The notes: a model not told the origin generated them from the letters alone. A DNA stretch of 64,000 bases from Enterobacter chuandaensis (GCF_003594915.1 NZ_QZCS01000008.1:124001-188000), one strand, 5' to 3'. Counted from the first letter of the stretch, positions 34,384 to 45,235 are shown. Made by a program: numbers and translations.

Positions 34384-35061
34384 ATGAAACAGTTTTTGAT
34401 TGCCCCCTCAATTCTGTCGGCCGATTTTGCCCGCCTGGGTGAAGACACCGCTAACGCACTGGCGGCGGGCGCGGATGTCGTCCATTTCGACGTTATGGAC
34501 AACCACTACGTTCCCAACCTGACGATTGGCCCAATGGTGCTTAAGGCGCTGCGTAACTACGGCATTACCGCACCGATCGACGTTCACCTGATGGTGAAGC
34601 CCGTCGACCGCATAGTGCCTGACTTCGCCGCAGCGGGCGCCAGCATCATCACTTTCCATCCTGAAGCCTCCGAACACGTTGACCGTACGCTCCAGCTGAT
34701 CAAAGAGAACGGCTGTAAAGCGGGTCTGGTGTTTAACCCGGCCACGCCGCTGAGCTATCTCGACTACGTAATGGATAAGCTGGACGTGATCCTGCTGATG
34801 TCCGTTAACCCGGGCTTTGGTGGCCAGTCATTTATCCCTCAAACGCTTGATAAACTGCGGGAAGTGCGCCGTCGTATTGATGAGTCGGGTTATGACATTC
34901 GTCTGGAAGTGGACGGCGGTGTGAAAGTGAATAACATTGGTGAAATTGCGGCAGCGGGCGCGGATATGTTCGTTGCAGGTTCGGCGATTTTCGACCAACC
35001 GGATTACAAAAAAATCATTGATGAAATGCGCCGAGAGCTGGCGAAGGTAAGTCATGGATAA
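34384..35061 (+). CDS. rpe: Ribulose-phosphate 3-epimerase
   Basis: Rpe interconverts ribulose-5-phosphate and xylulose-5-phosphate. It has 225 residues as a TIM barrel, with [36 protein letters not shown] and EVDGGV. The start MKQFLIAPS at 34384 has AAGGAG before it; an ATG at 34378 is a less likely choice. The end overlaps gph by eight bases. Confidence 0.98.
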   Translation: MKQFLIAPSILSADFARLGEDTANALAAGADVVHFDVMDNHYVPNLTIGPMVLKALRNYGITAPIDVHLMVKPVDRIVPDFAAAGASIITFHPEASEHVDRTLQLIKENGCKAGLVFNPATPLSYLDYVMDKLDVILLMSVNPGFGGQSFIPQTLDKLREVRRRIDESGYDIRLEVDGGVKVNNIGEIAAAGADMFVAGSAIFDQPDYKKIIDEMRRELAKVSHG

Positions 35062-35815
35062 ATTGCAGGCAATTCGGGGTGTGGCGTTCGACCTCGACGG
35101 TACGCTGGTCGACAGCGCGCCGGGCTTAACGAGCGCCGTTGACCAGGCGCTGTATGCCCTTGAGCTGCCCGTTGCGGGTGAAGAGCGCGTGGTGACGTGG
35201 ATTGGTAACGGTGCCGACGTGCTGATGGAGCGCGCGCTGACCTGGGCTCGCCAGGAGCGCGCATCGCAGCGTTCCGCGCAGGGAAAACCGAGCGTCGATC
35301 ACGCCGATATCCCTAAGGACGAGCAGCTGCGCATACTGCGGAAACTGTTCGATCGTTTTTATGAAGAGACGGTCGAGGAGGGAAGCTTCCTGTTCCCGGA
35401 CGTTCTGGAGACGCTGAGCGCGCTGCACGCGAACGGCATCCCGCTGGGACTGGTGACCAACAAGCCGACGCCGTTCGTGGCGCCACTGCTGGAAGCGCTG
35501 GATATCGCGAAGTATTTCTCCGTGGTTGTGGGCGGGGATGACGTGCAAAACAAAAAGCCGCATCCGGAACCGCTGTTGCTGGTGGCAGGAAAATTATCCT
35601 TAACACCTGCGGAGCTGCTCTTTGTTGGGGATTCACGCAATGATATTCTGGCTGCCCGAGCGGCTGGGTGTCCTTCCGTCGGATTAACCTATGGCTACAA
35701 CTACGGTGAAGCCATTACGCTGAGTGAGCCGGATGTTGTGTTCGACCACTTCAAAGATTTGTTGCCCGCACTCGGGCTTTCGCACAGTGAACATCAGGAA
35801 TTGAATAATGACTAA
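35054..35815 (+). CDS. gph: Phosphoglycolate phosphatase
   Basis: Gph removes 2-phosphoglycolate formed in DNA repair. It is a HAD hydrolase of 253 residues with motif [14 protein letters not shown], motif II LVTNKP and motif [14 protein letters not shown]. It overlaps rpe by eight bases and trpS by eight bases, so translation is likely coupled. Confidence 0.98.
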   Translation: MDKLQAIRGVAFDLDGTLVDSAPGLTSAVDQALYALELPVAGEERVVTWIGNGADVLMERALTWARQERASQRSAQGKPSVDHADIPKDEQLRILRKLFDRFYEETVEEGSFLFPDVLETLSALHANGIPLGLVTNKPTPFVAPLLEALDIAKYFSVVVGGDDVQNKKPHPEPLLLVAGKLSLTPAELLFVGDSRNDILAARAAGCPSVGLTYGYNYGEAITLSEPDVVFDHFKDLLPALGLSHSEHQELNND

Positions 35816-36812
35816 GCCCATCGTTTTTAGTGGCGCACAGCCTTCAGGTGAATTGACCATTGGTAACTACATGGGTGCGTTACGTCAGTGGGTTAGCATG
35901 CAGGATGACTACCATTGCATTTACTGCATCGTAGATTTGCATGCTATCACTGCGCGCCAGGATCCTGAGAAGCTGCGCAAAGCCACCCTGGACACCCTGG
36001 CCCTCTATCTGGCCTGCGGTATCGATCCAGAGAAGAGCACCATTTTCGTTCAGTCCCATGTGCCAGAGCACGCGCAGCTGGGCTGGGCGCTGAACTGCTA
36101 TACCTATTTCGGTGAGCTGAGCCGCATGACCCAGTTCAAAGACAAGTCTGCGCGCTACTCCGAAAACATTAACGCCGGTCTGTTCGACTATCCGGTGCTG
36201 ATGGCGGCGGACATCCTGCTGTACCAGACTAACCAGGTGCCGGTGGGTGAAGACCAGAAGCAGCACCTGGAGCTGAGCCGCGATATCGCCCAGCGCTTTA
36301 ACGCGATCTACGGCGACGTCTTCAAAGTGCCAGAGCCGTTTATTCCGAAATCCGGCGCGCGCGTGATGTCGCTGCTGGAGCCGACCAAGAAGATGTCCAA
36401 GTCTGACGATAACCGCAACAACGTTATCGGCCTGCTGGAAGATCCGAAATCGGTAGTGAAAAAACTCAAGCGCGCGGTCACCGACTCCGACGAGCCGCCT
36501 GTGGTGCGCTACGACGTGCAGAACAAAGCGGGCGTCTCCAACCTGCTGGATATCCTCTCCGGCGTGACCGGGCAGAGCATTCCTGAGCTGGAGCAGCACT
36601 TCGAAGGTAAGATGTACGGCCACCTGAAAGGTGAAGTCGCGGATGCCGTTTCCGGCATGCTGACTGAGCTGCAGGAGCGCTATCATCGCTACCGTAACGA
36701 TGAAGCCTTCCTGCAGAAGGTGATGAAAGAGGGCGCGGAAAAAGCCAGCGCGCGTGCGTCCGAGACCCTGAAAGCGGTGTACGAAGCGATTGGGTTTGTT
36801 GCGAAGCCGTGA
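35808..36812 (+). CDS. trpS: Tryptophanyl-tRNA synthetase
   Basis: TrpS is a class I synthetase that charges tRNA-Trp. The 334-residue protein has the HIGH-equivalent TIGN ([12 protein letters not shown]) and KMSKS (KKMSKSDDN). It is the last gene of the aroK row, followed by REP palindromes and a terminator. Confidence 0.98.
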   Translation: MTKPIVFSGAQPSGELTIGNYMGALRQWVSMQDDYHCIYCIVDLHAITARQDPEKLRKATLDTLALYLACGIDPEKSTIFVQSHVPEHAQLGWALNCYTYFGELSRMTQFKDKSARYSENINAGLFDYPVLMAADILLYQTNQVPVGEDQKQHLELSRDIAQRFNAIYGDVFKVPEPFIPKSGARVMSLLEPTKKMSKSDDNRNNVIGLLEDPKSVVKKLKRAVTDSDEPPVVRYDVQNKAGVSNLLDILSGVTGQSIPELEQHFEGKMYGHLKGEVADAVSGMLTELQERYHRYRNDEAFLQKVMKEGAEKASARASETLKAVYEAIGFVAKP

Positions 36813-36820
36813 GCCTGTTT

Positions 36821-36891
36821 GCCGGGTGGCGGCTTCGCCTTACCCGGCCTACGGAACGGTGTAGGTCGGGTAAGCGTTAGCGCCACCCGAC
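36821..36891. repeat. REP-type paired palindromes after trpS
   Basis: GCCGGGTGGCGGCTTCGCCT.. ACCCGGC and GTCGGGTAAGCG.. CGCCACCCGAC are two inverted REP units around a short spacer, like those at 4393. Confidence 0.8.
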
Positions 36892-36914
36892 GAAAAAACC
36901 GCACTGTGCAAACA

Positions 36915-36942
36915 AAAAAACCGGGGACTCCCCGGTTTTTTT
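36915..36942. terminator. Bidirectional terminator trpS / yhfL
   Basis: AACCGGGG-ACT-CCCCGGTT is flanked by A and T tracts, so it can serve trpS and the leftward yhfL. Confidence 0.9.
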
Positions 36943-36956
36943 GTGCCTGAAAATGT

Positions 36957-37127
36957 TTACTGCTGTGCCGCCGGGCCGCAACCACCGATAACCTTCGAAA
37001 TAGAGATCGCCGGGTGTAGCAGATAATCGTAGCTGCAGTTATTTTTGGTGTTTTGAACGTGACCGGTACAGGCCGTCAGGGTCGATAACAGGCCAACCAG
37101 AACGGCGGCTTTTGCCAGTTTGAACAT
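36957..37127 (-). CDS. yhfL: YhfL small lipoprotein
   Basis: A 56-residue protein with a lipoprotein signal: MFKLAKAAVLVGLLSTLTAC, where LTAC is the lipobox, then a short conserved tail ending SISKVIGGCGP as in E. coli YhfL. The start at 37127 is chosen because AAGGA lies six bases before it, whereas the ATG at 37133 directly abuts it. The frame is open further but not conserved. Function is unknown. Confidence 0.88.
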   Translation of the reverse strand: MFKLAKAAVLVGLLSTLTACTGHVQNTKNNCSYDYLLHPAISISKVIGGCGPAAQQ

Positions 37128-37265
37128 ACGCATTCCTTGTCTAAAAAATTGGATGTAATACGAGGGAATAAATGGAAAAGTTCCACTATGCGGGCGGTAT
37201 GTTATCGGCAGCAGGTAGAGGGGAGTAGTCCGCATAAGGACTACTCGAAAAGGGAAGAATATGCG

Positions 37266-38639
37266 TTAGTGATTCGAGAACCAGTTCAGCTTATCGCGCA
37301 GTTCAACCACGCGACCCACCACAATCAGCGCCGGGCTTTCAACCTGCTGCGCCAGCTCACCGAGCTGCGTCAGTACGCCATTCACCACGCGCTGCTTGAT
37401 TGACGTACCGTTTTCCACCAGCGCAACGGGCATATCCGCCTCCATGCCGTGCTCCAGCAGTTTCGCCTGGATAGTGGCGGCCTGATTCAGCCCCATGTAG
37501 AACACCAGCGTCTGCTTTTCAGCGGCAAGGTTATGCCAGTCAAGCTCGCTACCGGTTTTCAGGTGGCCCGTGACCAGACGCACGCTCTGGGCGTAGTCGC
37601 GATGGGTCAACGGAATGCCAGAGTAGGCTGAACAGCCGGACGCCGCCGTTATGCCGGGCACCACTGAGAACGGAATGCCTGCATTGCACAGGGTTTCCAG
37701 CTCCTCGCCGCCGCGACCAAAGATAAACGGATCGCCGCCCTTAAGGCGTACCACGCGCTTACCCTTTTGCGCTTCGCGCAGCAGGATCTGGTTAATCTCC
37801 TCCTGCGGCACGCAGTGGTAGCCCGCGCGCTTGCCGACGAAAACGCGGTCGGCGTCGCGGCGTACCAGGTTCATGATGTCATCGGAAACCAGGCGGTCAT
37901 AAACCACGATATCGGCCTGCTGGATCTGCTGCAGCCCTTTTAGCGTCAGTAACCCTGCATCACCCGGGCCTGCACCTACCAGCACGACTTCACCACGGTG
38001 ATCCAGCGGCTCGCTCAGCAGCTGCTCGGTCGTCTCTTCAACGGCTTTGGTGTCCTGATTCGCCAGCGACTGCGCCAGCCTGTCGTTAACGAAGAATTTC
38101 TCCCAGAAGCGGCGACGTTCGCCCACGGTTGAGAAGGTTTGCTTCACGCGGGAGCGGAGCTGTCCGGCGTAATGCGCAATATGACCAAGGTGCTGGGGCA
38201 GCACGGCCTCCAGTTTTTCCCGCAGCAGACGGGCGAGAACGGGCGAACGACCGCCGGACGACACTGCAATCATCAGCGGTGAACGGTCGATGATCGACGG
38301 CATGATAAAGCTGGCCTCTTTCGGCGCATCCACCACGTTGCAGAAAATGCGGCGCGCTTCACAGGCGTCGCTGACGCGCTGGTTCACGTCATCGTCGTCC
38401 GTCGCGGCAATCGTCAGCCAGCAGGTATCGAGCAGGGACTCATCAAACGCCCCCTGCACCAGCGTGAGCATCCCTTCCTGAGCCCAGACGTCAAACTGCG
38501 GGGCGAAGGTGAGGGCGTTGACGGTCAGCCGGGCGCCAGCCTCCAGCAGCAGGCGAGCTTTGCGTTCAGCCACATCGCCGCCGCCCACAAGCAGGCAGTC
38601 GCGATGGCGTAATTGACAGAAAATCGGCAGGTGGTCCAC
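37266..38639 (-). CDS. cysG: Siroheme synthase CysG (trifunctional)
   Basis: CysG makes siroheme for nitrite and sulfite reductases. The N-terminal dehydrogenase/ferrochelatase (about 1-210) has [10 protein letters not shown]. The C-terminal uroporphyrinogen III methyltransferase shows [17 protein letters not shown] and [13 protein letters not shown]. The 457 residues match E. coli. It uses a GTG start with GAGG eight bases before. It lies 135 bases after nirD without an intervening nirC. Confidence 0.98.
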   Translation of the reverse strand: MDHLPIFCQLRHRDCLLVGGGDVAERKARLLLEAGARLTVNALTFAPQFDVWAQEGMLTLVQGAFDESLLDTCWLTIAATDDDDVNQRVSDACEARRIFCNVVDAPKEASFIMPSIIDRSPLMIAVSSGGRSPVLARLLREKLEAVLPQHLGHIAHYAGQLRSRVKQTFSTVGERRRFWEKFFVNDRLAQSLANQDTKAVEETTEQLLSEPLDHRGEVVLVGAGPGDAGLLTLKGLQQIQQADIVVYDRLVSDDIMNLVRRDADRVFVGKRAGYHCVPQEEINQILLREAQKGKRVVRLKGGDPFIFGRGGEELETLCNAGIPFSVVPGITAASGCSAYSGIPLTHRDYAQSVRLVTGHLKTGSELDWHNLAAEKQTLVFYMGLNQAATIQAKLLEHGMEADMPVALVENGTSIKQRVVNGVLTQLGELAQQVESPALIVVGRVVELRDKLNWFSNH

Positions 38640-38687
38640 GACGTTACCTCACAGCATTCAAGGAGGGGGTAAGAATTGACGTCAGGA

Positions 38688-38731
38688 TAACAGCAGGAAT
38701 CGTACAGAACATACGGTTTTTCCTGCCGTTA
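38688..38731 (-). promoter_or_regulatory. Intercistronic hairpin nirD-cysG
   Basis: TAACGGCAGGAA and TTCCTGCTGTTA on the minus strand pair over 12 bp with one G-U and a 20-base loop. There is no T tract, so it is more likely an RNA-processing or stabilising stem than a terminator. Confidence 0.5.
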
Positions 38732-38774
38732 CCCATAAGGGGTCATAAGCCTTTCCTATTGAAAAGGCGGAGGG

Positions 38775-39101
38775 TTAGGCTTTGAGCTGCACCTTGCCGT
38801 CCTTCACGCGGACGTCGTAGTGCTTCACAGAAAAGCTTTCATCTTCCATGCAGTGCCCGTCGGTTAAGCGGAAACGCTGCTTTTTCAGCGGGCTGGCGAC
38901 CCACAGCTCACCCTGATGCTCCGCAATCAGTCCGCGGGAGAGTACGCTGGCCTCGAAGAACGGGTCGATATTGCTGATGGCAAAGACCTGCTCATCGTGG
39001 CGAGGGCGGAAAATGGCGACCTGCTCGTTGCCCAACAGCGCACACACGCCGGTGGCGGGCAGAATGTCGTTAATCTCGCAGATGTTTACCCACTGGCTCA
39101 T
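38775..39101 (-). CDS. nirD: Nitrite reductase (NADH) small subunit
   Basis: NirD is the small subunit of the cytoplasmic NADH-nitrite reductase. It has 108 residues and a Rieske-like fold that in this enterobacterial type lacks the cluster ligands, which fits the absence of a CxH..CxxH pair. The start overlaps the nirB stop by four bases. Confidence 0.97.
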   Translation of the reverse strand: MSQWVNICEINDILPATGVCALLGNEQVAIFRPRHDEQVFAISNIDPFFEASVLSRGLIAEHQGELWVASPLKKQRFRLTDGHCMEDESFSVKHYDVRVKDGKVQLKA

Positions 39102-41641
39102 GCGTTTTCCTCCACCAGCGTCACTGGGATGCGTTCATACGGTGTTGCCGGGCGATGCTGTTCGCGCTCTGGCACAACCTGCACGTTCGGATCGCGCTGG
39201 GTGCTGTTGATAAAGTGTTTGAAACGCGTCTGCGCCGCCGGGGTGTTGACGGTTTCAGTCCACTCGCAGATCACCGCCTCGCGCAGGCGAGCCATCTCGG
39301 CTTCCAGATGCTCGTTCAGGCCCAGCTTGTCGTCGATGATCACCGCTTTCAGGTAATCGATGCCGCCTTCCAGGTTATCGAGCCAGGAGGCGGTACGGGT
39401 CAGCTTATCGGCGGTACGGATGTAGAACATCATAAAGCGGTCGAGATACTGAATCAGCGTGTCGCGATCGAGATCCGCTGCCAGCAGGTCCGCATGGCGT
39501 GGCTTCATCCCGCCGTTGCCGCAGACGTACAGGTTCCAGCCTTTTTCGGTGGCGATAATACCCACGTCTTTACCCTGCGCTTCCGCACATTCACGGGTAC
39601 AGCCGGAGACGCCAAACTTCATTTTGTGCGGGGTGCGGATGCCTTTGTAGCGGTTTTCCAGCTCCACGCCGAAGCCGACGCTGTCGCCCACGCCGTAGCG
39701 GCACCAGGTGCTGCCCACGCAGGTTTTCGCCATGCGCAGCGCTTTGGCGTACGCGTGGCCGGTTTCAAAGCCCGCTTCAATCAGCTGACGCCAGATTTCC
39801 GGCAGGTCATCCTTCTGTGCGCCAAACAGGCCGATACGCTGGGAGCCGGTGATTTTGGTGTACAGGTTAAATTCACGGGCGATACGGCCCACGGCCACCA
39901 GTCCTTCCGGTGTTATTTCGCCACCGGCGGAACGCGGAATAACGGAGTAGGTACCGTCTTTCTGGATGTTCGCCAGGAAGTTGTCGTTGGTGTCCTGCAG
40001 CGGCGTGTGTTCCGGCTTGAGCACGTACTCGTTCCAGCATGAGGCCAGCAGGGAGCCGACGGTCGGTTTACACACTTCGCAGCCGTAGCCCTGGCCGTGC
40101 TTCGCCAGCAGTTCGTCAAAGGACTTAATACCTTCCACGCGGATCAGGTGATACAGCTCCTGGCGAGAGTAGGCGAAGTGCTCGCACAGGTTGTTATTCA
40201 CTTCGATGCCCTGTTTCGCCAGTTCAGCGTTCAGCACCTGAGTGACCAGAGGAATACAGCCGCCGCAGCCGGTACCGGCTTTGGTTTCCGCTTTCAGTGC
40301 CGCCACGGTGTGGCAGCCTTTATTGATGGCGGAGATCAGCATGCCTTTGGTGACGTCGAAGCAGGAGCAAATCTGCGCGCTGTCCGGCAGTTTATCCACG
40401 CCGATAGACGGCTTGCCGCTGGAGGCATGAGCCGGGAGGATCAGCGCGTCCGGGTTTTCCGGCAGTTCGATGGCGTTCAGCACCAGCTGGAGCAGATTGC
40501 CGAAGTCGCTGGTGTCGCCCACCAGCACCGCACCGAGCAGGGTTTTGTTGTCCTGGCTGACGATGAGGCGTTTGTAGACTTCTTTGCTTTCGTCGAGATA
40601 GACATAGCTGCGGGAGTTCGGGGTGCGGCCATGCGCATCGCCAATACCGCCCACGTCCACGCCCAGCAGCTTCAGCTTGGCGCTCATGTCTGCGCCAGTA
40701 AATGCGTTTTCGCTGCCGAGGATATGGTCCACGGCGACCTGCGCCATTTTGTAACCCGGCGCGACCAGACCGTATACGCGGTTATTCCAGCTGGCGCATT
40801 CGCCGATGGCGTAGATATCCGGATCGGAAGTCTGGCAGGCATCGTTAATCATGATCCCGCCGCGCTGCGCTACCGCCAGGCCGCACTGGGTTGCCAGCTT
40901 GTCGCGCGGGCGAATACCGGTGGAGAAGACGATGAAGTCCACTTCCAGCTCGCTGCCGTCGGCAAAGCGCATGGTTTTACGCGCTTCGGTACCTTCCTGC
41001 ACGATCTCTTTGGTGTTCTTGCTGGTGTGAACCTTCACGCCCATGCTTTCGATTTTACGACGCAGCTGGTCGCCACCCATGTGGTCCAGCTGTTCGGCCA
41101 TTAGCATTGGCGCAAATTCGATGACGTGGGTTTCAACCCCGAGGTTTTTGAGCGCGCCAGCCGCTTCCAGACCCAGCAGGCCGCCGCCGACCACCGCGCC
41201 GCGTTTGCTTCGGCGCGCGCAGGATTCGATGGCGTTGAGGTCTTCAATCGTGCGATAAACGAAGCAATCCTGCGTCTCCGAGCCTTTAATGGGCGGGATC
41301 CACGGATACGAGCCCGTCGCCATGATCAGCTTGTCGTAAAAAACCGTACGCCCGGCGCTGGAGTGGATCACTTTTTCCTGACGGTTAATGGTGATGGCGC
41401 GTTCGCCCACCAGCACTTTTACGCCATGCTTCTCGTAGAAACCTTCACGCACCAGAGAGAGTTCTTCGGCGGTATGATGGGAGAAGTAGGAAGACAAGTG
41501 CACACGATCGTACGCCTTGCGGGGTTCTTCACAGAACACGGTAATATCGAACTGCTCAGCATCGGCTTTATCGAGAAGATCCTCAATAAAGCGGTGGCCG
41601 ACCATGCCGTTACCGATGATAGCGAGTCTGACTTTGCTCAT
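39098..41641 (-). CDS. nirB: Nitrite reductase (NADH) large subunit
   Basis: NirB reduces nitrite to ammonia with NADH during anaerobic growth. The 847 residues hold an FAD/NAD reductase part (GNGMVGHRF at the start), a BFD-like [2Fe-2S] region (CSCFDV, GTGCGGC), a second Cys pair (CEVC), and the siroheme/[4Fe-4S] part with CVGSTWC and CTRECAEAQG. It depends on CysG encoded next to it. The upstream 240 bases hold FNR and NarL-like sites. Confidence 0.98.
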   Translation of the reverse strand: MSKVRLAIIGNGMVGHRFIEDLLDKADAEQFDITVFCEEPRKAYDRVHLSSYFSHHTAEELSLVREGFYEKHGVKVLVGERAITINRQEKVIHSSAGRTVFYDKLIMATGSYPWIPPIKGSETQDCFVYRTIEDLNAIESCARRSKRGAVVGGGLLGLEAAGALKNLGVETHVIEFAPMLMAEQLDHMGGDQLRRKIESMGVKVHTSKNTKEIVQEGTEARKTMRFADGSELEVDFIVFSTGIRPRDKLATQCGLAVAQRGGIMINDACQTSDPDIYAIGECASWNNRVYGLVAPGYKMAQVAVDHILGSENAFTGADMSAKLKLLGVDVGGIGDAHGRTPNSRSYVYLDESKEVYKRLIVSQDNKTLLGAVLVGDTSDFGNLLQLVLNAIELPENPDALILPAHASSGKPSIGVDKLPDSAQICSCFDVTKGMLISAINKGCHTVAALKAETKAGTGCGGCIPLVTQVLNAELAKQGIEVNNNLCEHFAYSRQELYHLIRVEGIKSFDELLAKHGQGYGCEVCKPTVGSLLASCWNEYVLKPEHTPLQDTNDNFLANIQKDGTYSVIPRSAGGEITPEGLVAVGRIAREFNLYTKITGSQRIGLFGAQKDDLPEIWRQLIEAGFETGHAYAKALRMAKTCVGSTWCRYGVGDSVGFGVELENRYKGIRTPHKMKFGVSGCTRECAEAQGKDVGIIATEKGWNLYVCGNGGMKPRHADLLAADLDRDTLIQYLDRFMMFYIRTADKLTRTASWLDNLEGGIDYLKAVIIDDKLGLNEHLEAEMARLREAVICEWTETVNTPAAQTRFKHFINSTQRDPNVQVVPEREQHRPATPYERIPVTLVEENA

Positions 41642-41699
41642 TTTTGCCTCGATTTCTTATCTATTACTGCCTACCTTAACGATTCAGCAGTAGCGCTTA

Positions 41700-41713
41700 T
41701 TGATGTAAATCAA
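41700..41713. promoter_or_regulatory. FNR site of the nirB promoter
   Basis: TTGATGTAAATCAA is a perfect FNR site (TTGAT-N4-ATCAA). Its centre is 28 bases from the NarL-like palindrome, the same spacing as the -41.5 and -69.5 sites known at E. coli nirB. Confidence 0.92.
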
Positions 41714-41726
41714 ATACGTCTTCGCC

Positions 41727-41742
41727 TACTCCTTAGGTGGTA
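41727..41742. promoter_or_regulatory. NarL/NarP 7-2-7 site of the nirB promoter
   Basis: TACTCCT-TA-GGTGGTA is an inverted heptamer pair of the NarL/NarP type, with one arm slightly degenerate. The spacing to the FNR site supports the call. Confidence 0.75.
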
Positions 41743-41881
41743 TGAGCCTGATTTGTCAGGATTTTTATAAGTTGTGGAAATCGCAGGCTTTTCGATGTCG
41801 TCGATTTTGTGTACAAAACAAAGGCGGATTTTCAAACAAAAGTACGCTTTAACAACCGTTGCGTTTATCAGGGGAAATGAA

Positions 41882-43198
41882 ATGTCTACAACACCGCTTT
41901 GGCTTGTACAGAATGTTCACTTACCGGGCCGGGAAGGACTGTGGCAACTCGCCATTGAAAACGGCCGATTTGGTGACATCACCCCAATGGACGATACCCA
42001 CGCTGAGAGTTATGAAGTGTTAAATGCGCACGGTGGGCTCGCCATCCCGCCGTTTATTGAGCCGCATATCCATCTTGATACCACCCAGACGGCGGGTGAA
42101 CCAAACTGGAACCAGTCCGGCACGCTGTTTGAGGGCATTGAGCGCTGGGCCGAGCGCAAGGCGTTGCTCAGCCATGAGGATGTGAAAGCGCGCGCGTGGA
42201 AGACGCTGAAGTGGCAAATCGCCAACGGCATCCAGTTTGTGCGTACCCACGTTGATGTCTCGGACCCAACGCTCACCGCCCTGAAGGCCATGCTGGAGGT
42301 GAAGCAGGAGGTCGCGCCGTGGGTGACGCTGCAAATTGTCGCGTTTCCGCAGGAGGGGATTCTCTCTTACCCGAACGGCGCGGCGCTGCTGGAAGAGGCG
42401 TTAAAACTGGGGGCCGACGTGGTGGGGGCGATCCCGCATTTCGAATTCACCCGCGAGTATGGCGTCCAGTCGCTGCATATCGCTTTTGAACTGGCGAAGA
42501 AGTATGACCGACCGCTGGATATCCACTGCGATGAAATTGACGACGAACAGTCGCGGTTTGTCGAGACGGTGGCAGCGCTGGCCTGTGAGGCCGGCATCGG
42601 CCCACGCGTGACGGCCAGCCACACCACCGCCATGCACTCCTACAACGGCGCATATACTTCGCGGCTGTTCCGGCTGCTGAAGATGTCGGGGATTAACTTC
42701 GTGGCTAACCCGCTGGTGAATATCCACCTGCAGGGGCGCTTTGACGACTACCCGAAGCGCCGCGGCATCACGCGCGTGAAAGAGCTGCAGGAGGCGGGCA
42801 TAAACGTCTGCTTTGGTCATGACGACGTCTTCGACCCGTGGTACCCGCTCGGCACCGGCAATATGCTGCAGGTGCTGCATATGGGGCTGCACGTCTGTCA
42901 GATGATGGGCTATCCGCAAATCGACAGCGGTCTGGATCTCATCACCCATAACAGCGCCCGAACCTTTGGCCTGCGCGATTATGGCATTGCGACGGGAAAC
43001 CCGGCGAACCTGATTATTCTTCCTGCGGAGAGTGGCTTTGAAGCGGTGCGCCGTCAGGTGCCGGTGCGCTGGTCGATTCGTCAGGGGCGGGTGATTGCGA
43101 CCACGCAGCTGGCGCAGACGTGGATCCAGACGGACGTTGGGGGAGAAGAGGTGAGTTTTGCCAGAAACAGCCCCTCTGCCGATCGCAAAGGGGCGTAG
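41882..43198 (+). CDS. codA: Cytosine deaminase
   Basis: CodA converts cytosine to uracil and ammonia. It is an amidohydrolase with the metal motif [29 protein letters not shown] and [12 protein letters not shown], all as in E. coli CodA. The start [11 protein letters not shown] at 41882 gives 438 residues (427 in E. coli); the open frame upstream is not conserved. There is no codB permease beside it. It is divergent from nirB and convergent with tsgA, three bases from it. E. coli has no gene here. Confidence 0.93.
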   Translation: MSTTPLWLVQNVHLPGREGLWQLAIENGRFGDITPMDDTHAESYEVLNAHGGLAIPPFIEPHIHLDTTQTAGEPNWNQSGTLFEGIERWAERKALLSHEDVKARAWKTLKWQIANGIQFVRTHVDVSDPTLTALKAMLEVKQEVAPWVTLQIVAFPQEGILSYPNGAALLEEALKLGADVVGAIPHFEFTREYGVQSLHIAFELAKKYDRPLDIHCDEIDDEQSRFVETVAALACEAGIGPRVTASHTTAMHSYNGAYTSRLFRLLKMSGINFVANPLVNIHLQGRFDDYPKRRGITRVKELQEAGINVCFGHDDVFDPWYPLGTGNMLQVLHMGLHVCQMMGYPQIDSGLDLITHNSARTFGLRDYGIATGNPANLIILPAESGFEAVRRQVPVRWSIRQGRVIATTQLAQTWIQTDVGGEEVSFARNSPSADRKGA

Positions 43199-43201
43199 GG
43201 A

Positions 43202-44386
43202 TTAGTGAGACGCCGCTGCCGCGTTGTGCTGGCGGTGGCGGGTCACGAAGCCCAGGATGAAGCACATGATGAACACCACGGCGTACAGACCGTTCGCGGT
43301 GTGCAGCGCCGCCAGCGGGCCGCTGTGGGCGACGATCGGGCCCGTCACCACGAAGGTCAGCATGGTGCCGATGGTGCCGCAGGTCAGCACGAAGTTAACC
43401 AGCTTCGGCGAGGCCACTTTAGTCTGGAGGGAGCCCAGGGTGATGATTGAGGTGTAAATCGCGCTGGAGAAGAAGCCCAGGGGCAGAATGAACCACGGCA
43501 TATGCTCCGGTGAACCGTTGATGAACAGGTACATCAGCACGGTCGCCAGGCCCGCCAGAACGGTCAGGATGCGCTGCAGGTCGAAGAAACGCAGGATGAA
43601 ACTAAACGCCCACATGCCGAACATGTAAGACATCCAGAAATCGCTCACCAGTTTGCCCGCGTCGTTCAGGCTCATACCCAGGCCTTTCGCGTATTCCGGT
43701 ACCCAGGAGATAAAGCCCAGCTGGCCCAGAATGTAGCACAGCGCGGCGATGGAGAGGAACAGCACGCCGATACCCCATTTCTCTTTCGCGACGGGCTCTG
43801 CGGTGGTTTGCGCTTTTTTGCCCAGCACCGGGAACTCACAGCCGAAGGTCAGGATAAAGATCGCCACGTAGACGAGGCCGATGCAGGCGTATACCCAGTA
43901 CCACTCAATGCTGCGCGCCAGCAGAACGGCGGCAACCATCGGGAAAATCATCCCGGCCATGCTGAAGAAGGAGTCGGTAAACAGCAGGCGCGCGCCGCGC
44001 TGGCGGCCTTCATACATATGGGTAATAAGGAACGTACCGATCGACATGGTGATCCCGCTGACCAGACCGAGCACGAACATGGCGGCGGAGAACAGCGCGA
44101 TGCTGTGGCTCAGCATCAGGCCCGCCACGGCAGCGACCATCAGCACAAAGCCAAAGCGCAGCTGGGTTTTCAGCGGGACGATTTCCATCAGCCAGGCATT
44201 CAGGAAGATAGAGATCAGGATCCCCGCGTTGAGGAAGGTGAAGGTGTTACTCATGCTGGAAACGGGCAGCTGGAAGTAGTCTGCGATATTTCCCATCACC
44301 ATCCCGGTGACGATTACCAACGCGCCGGTCAGGGCGTAGGAGAAGAAGCTGATCCATGTGAGCTTGATGCGATTGCTGTTAGTCAT
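43202..44386 (-). CDS. tsgA: TsgA major facilitator superfamily transporter
   Basis: A 394-residue MFS protein with about 12 membrane helices, of the FucP/TsgA type; E. coli TsgA has 393 residues. Its substrate is not known; the name derives from tellurite- and selenite-related phenotypes in Salmonella. It is divergent from ppiA, with a perfect CRP palindrome in the 276 bases between. Confidence 0.93.
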   Translation of the reverse strand: MTNSNRIKLTWISFFSYALTGALVIVTGMVMGNIADYFQLPVSSMSNTFTFLNAGILISIFLNAWLMEIVPLKTQLRFGFVLMVAAVAGLMLSHSIALFSAAMFVLGLVSGITMSIGTFLITHMYEGRQRGARLLFTDSFFSMAGMIFPMVAAVLLARSIEWYWVYACIGLVYVAIFILTFGCEFPVLGKKAQTTAEPVAKEKWGIGVLFLSIAALCYILGQLGFISWVPEYAKGLGMSLNDAGKLVSDFWMSYMFGMWAFSFILRFFDLQRILTVLAGLATVLMYLFINGSPEHMPWFILPLGFFSSAIYTSIITLGSLQTKVASPKLVNFVLTCGTIGTMLTFVVTGPIVAHSGPLAALHTANGLYAVVFIMCFILGFVTRHRQHNAAAASH

Positions 44387-44505
44387 GTCTGGCCTGTTAG
44401 AAAAAGAAAAGCGCCGAGGGGGCGCTGAGAGCGGGCAGATTTTAGTCGCTAAAGTGATCTATTCCTATCTTTTAAAGGCAATGAATATTCAATTGCAGAT
44501 TTTAG

Positions 44506-44521
44506 TGTGATCTAAATCACA
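44506..44521. promoter_or_regulatory. Consensus CRP site, tsgA / ppiA
   Basis: TGTGATCTAAATCACA is a complete palindrome with both CRP half-sites intact. It lies 120 bases from tsgA and about 142 from ppiA. cAMP-CRP control of ppiA is known in E. coli. Confidence 0.88.
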
Positions 44522-44653
44522 CAAATGCGGGCATAACCAATCGTTTGCGCGGTAATAATTGTTTCAATTTCGTAAAATTAGGTAAAAGGCTGGTCTCGGT
44601 TCATACTGCTCTTTAGAATCAAGCCATTCGCTTTTTATACTGCGCTTTGTTAA

Positions 44654-45235
<582 letters not shown>

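Noticed and set aside
38775..39101. nirD as a decayed Rieske protein because ligand residues are missing
   Set aside because: Enterobacterial NirD normally lacks the Rieske cluster ligands, and the length and neighbours are standard.
41840..41870. Possible PurR box before codA
   Set aside because: The reverse-strand ACGCAACGGTTGTT lacks the central symmetry of ACGCAAACGTTTGCGT; the match is too weak.
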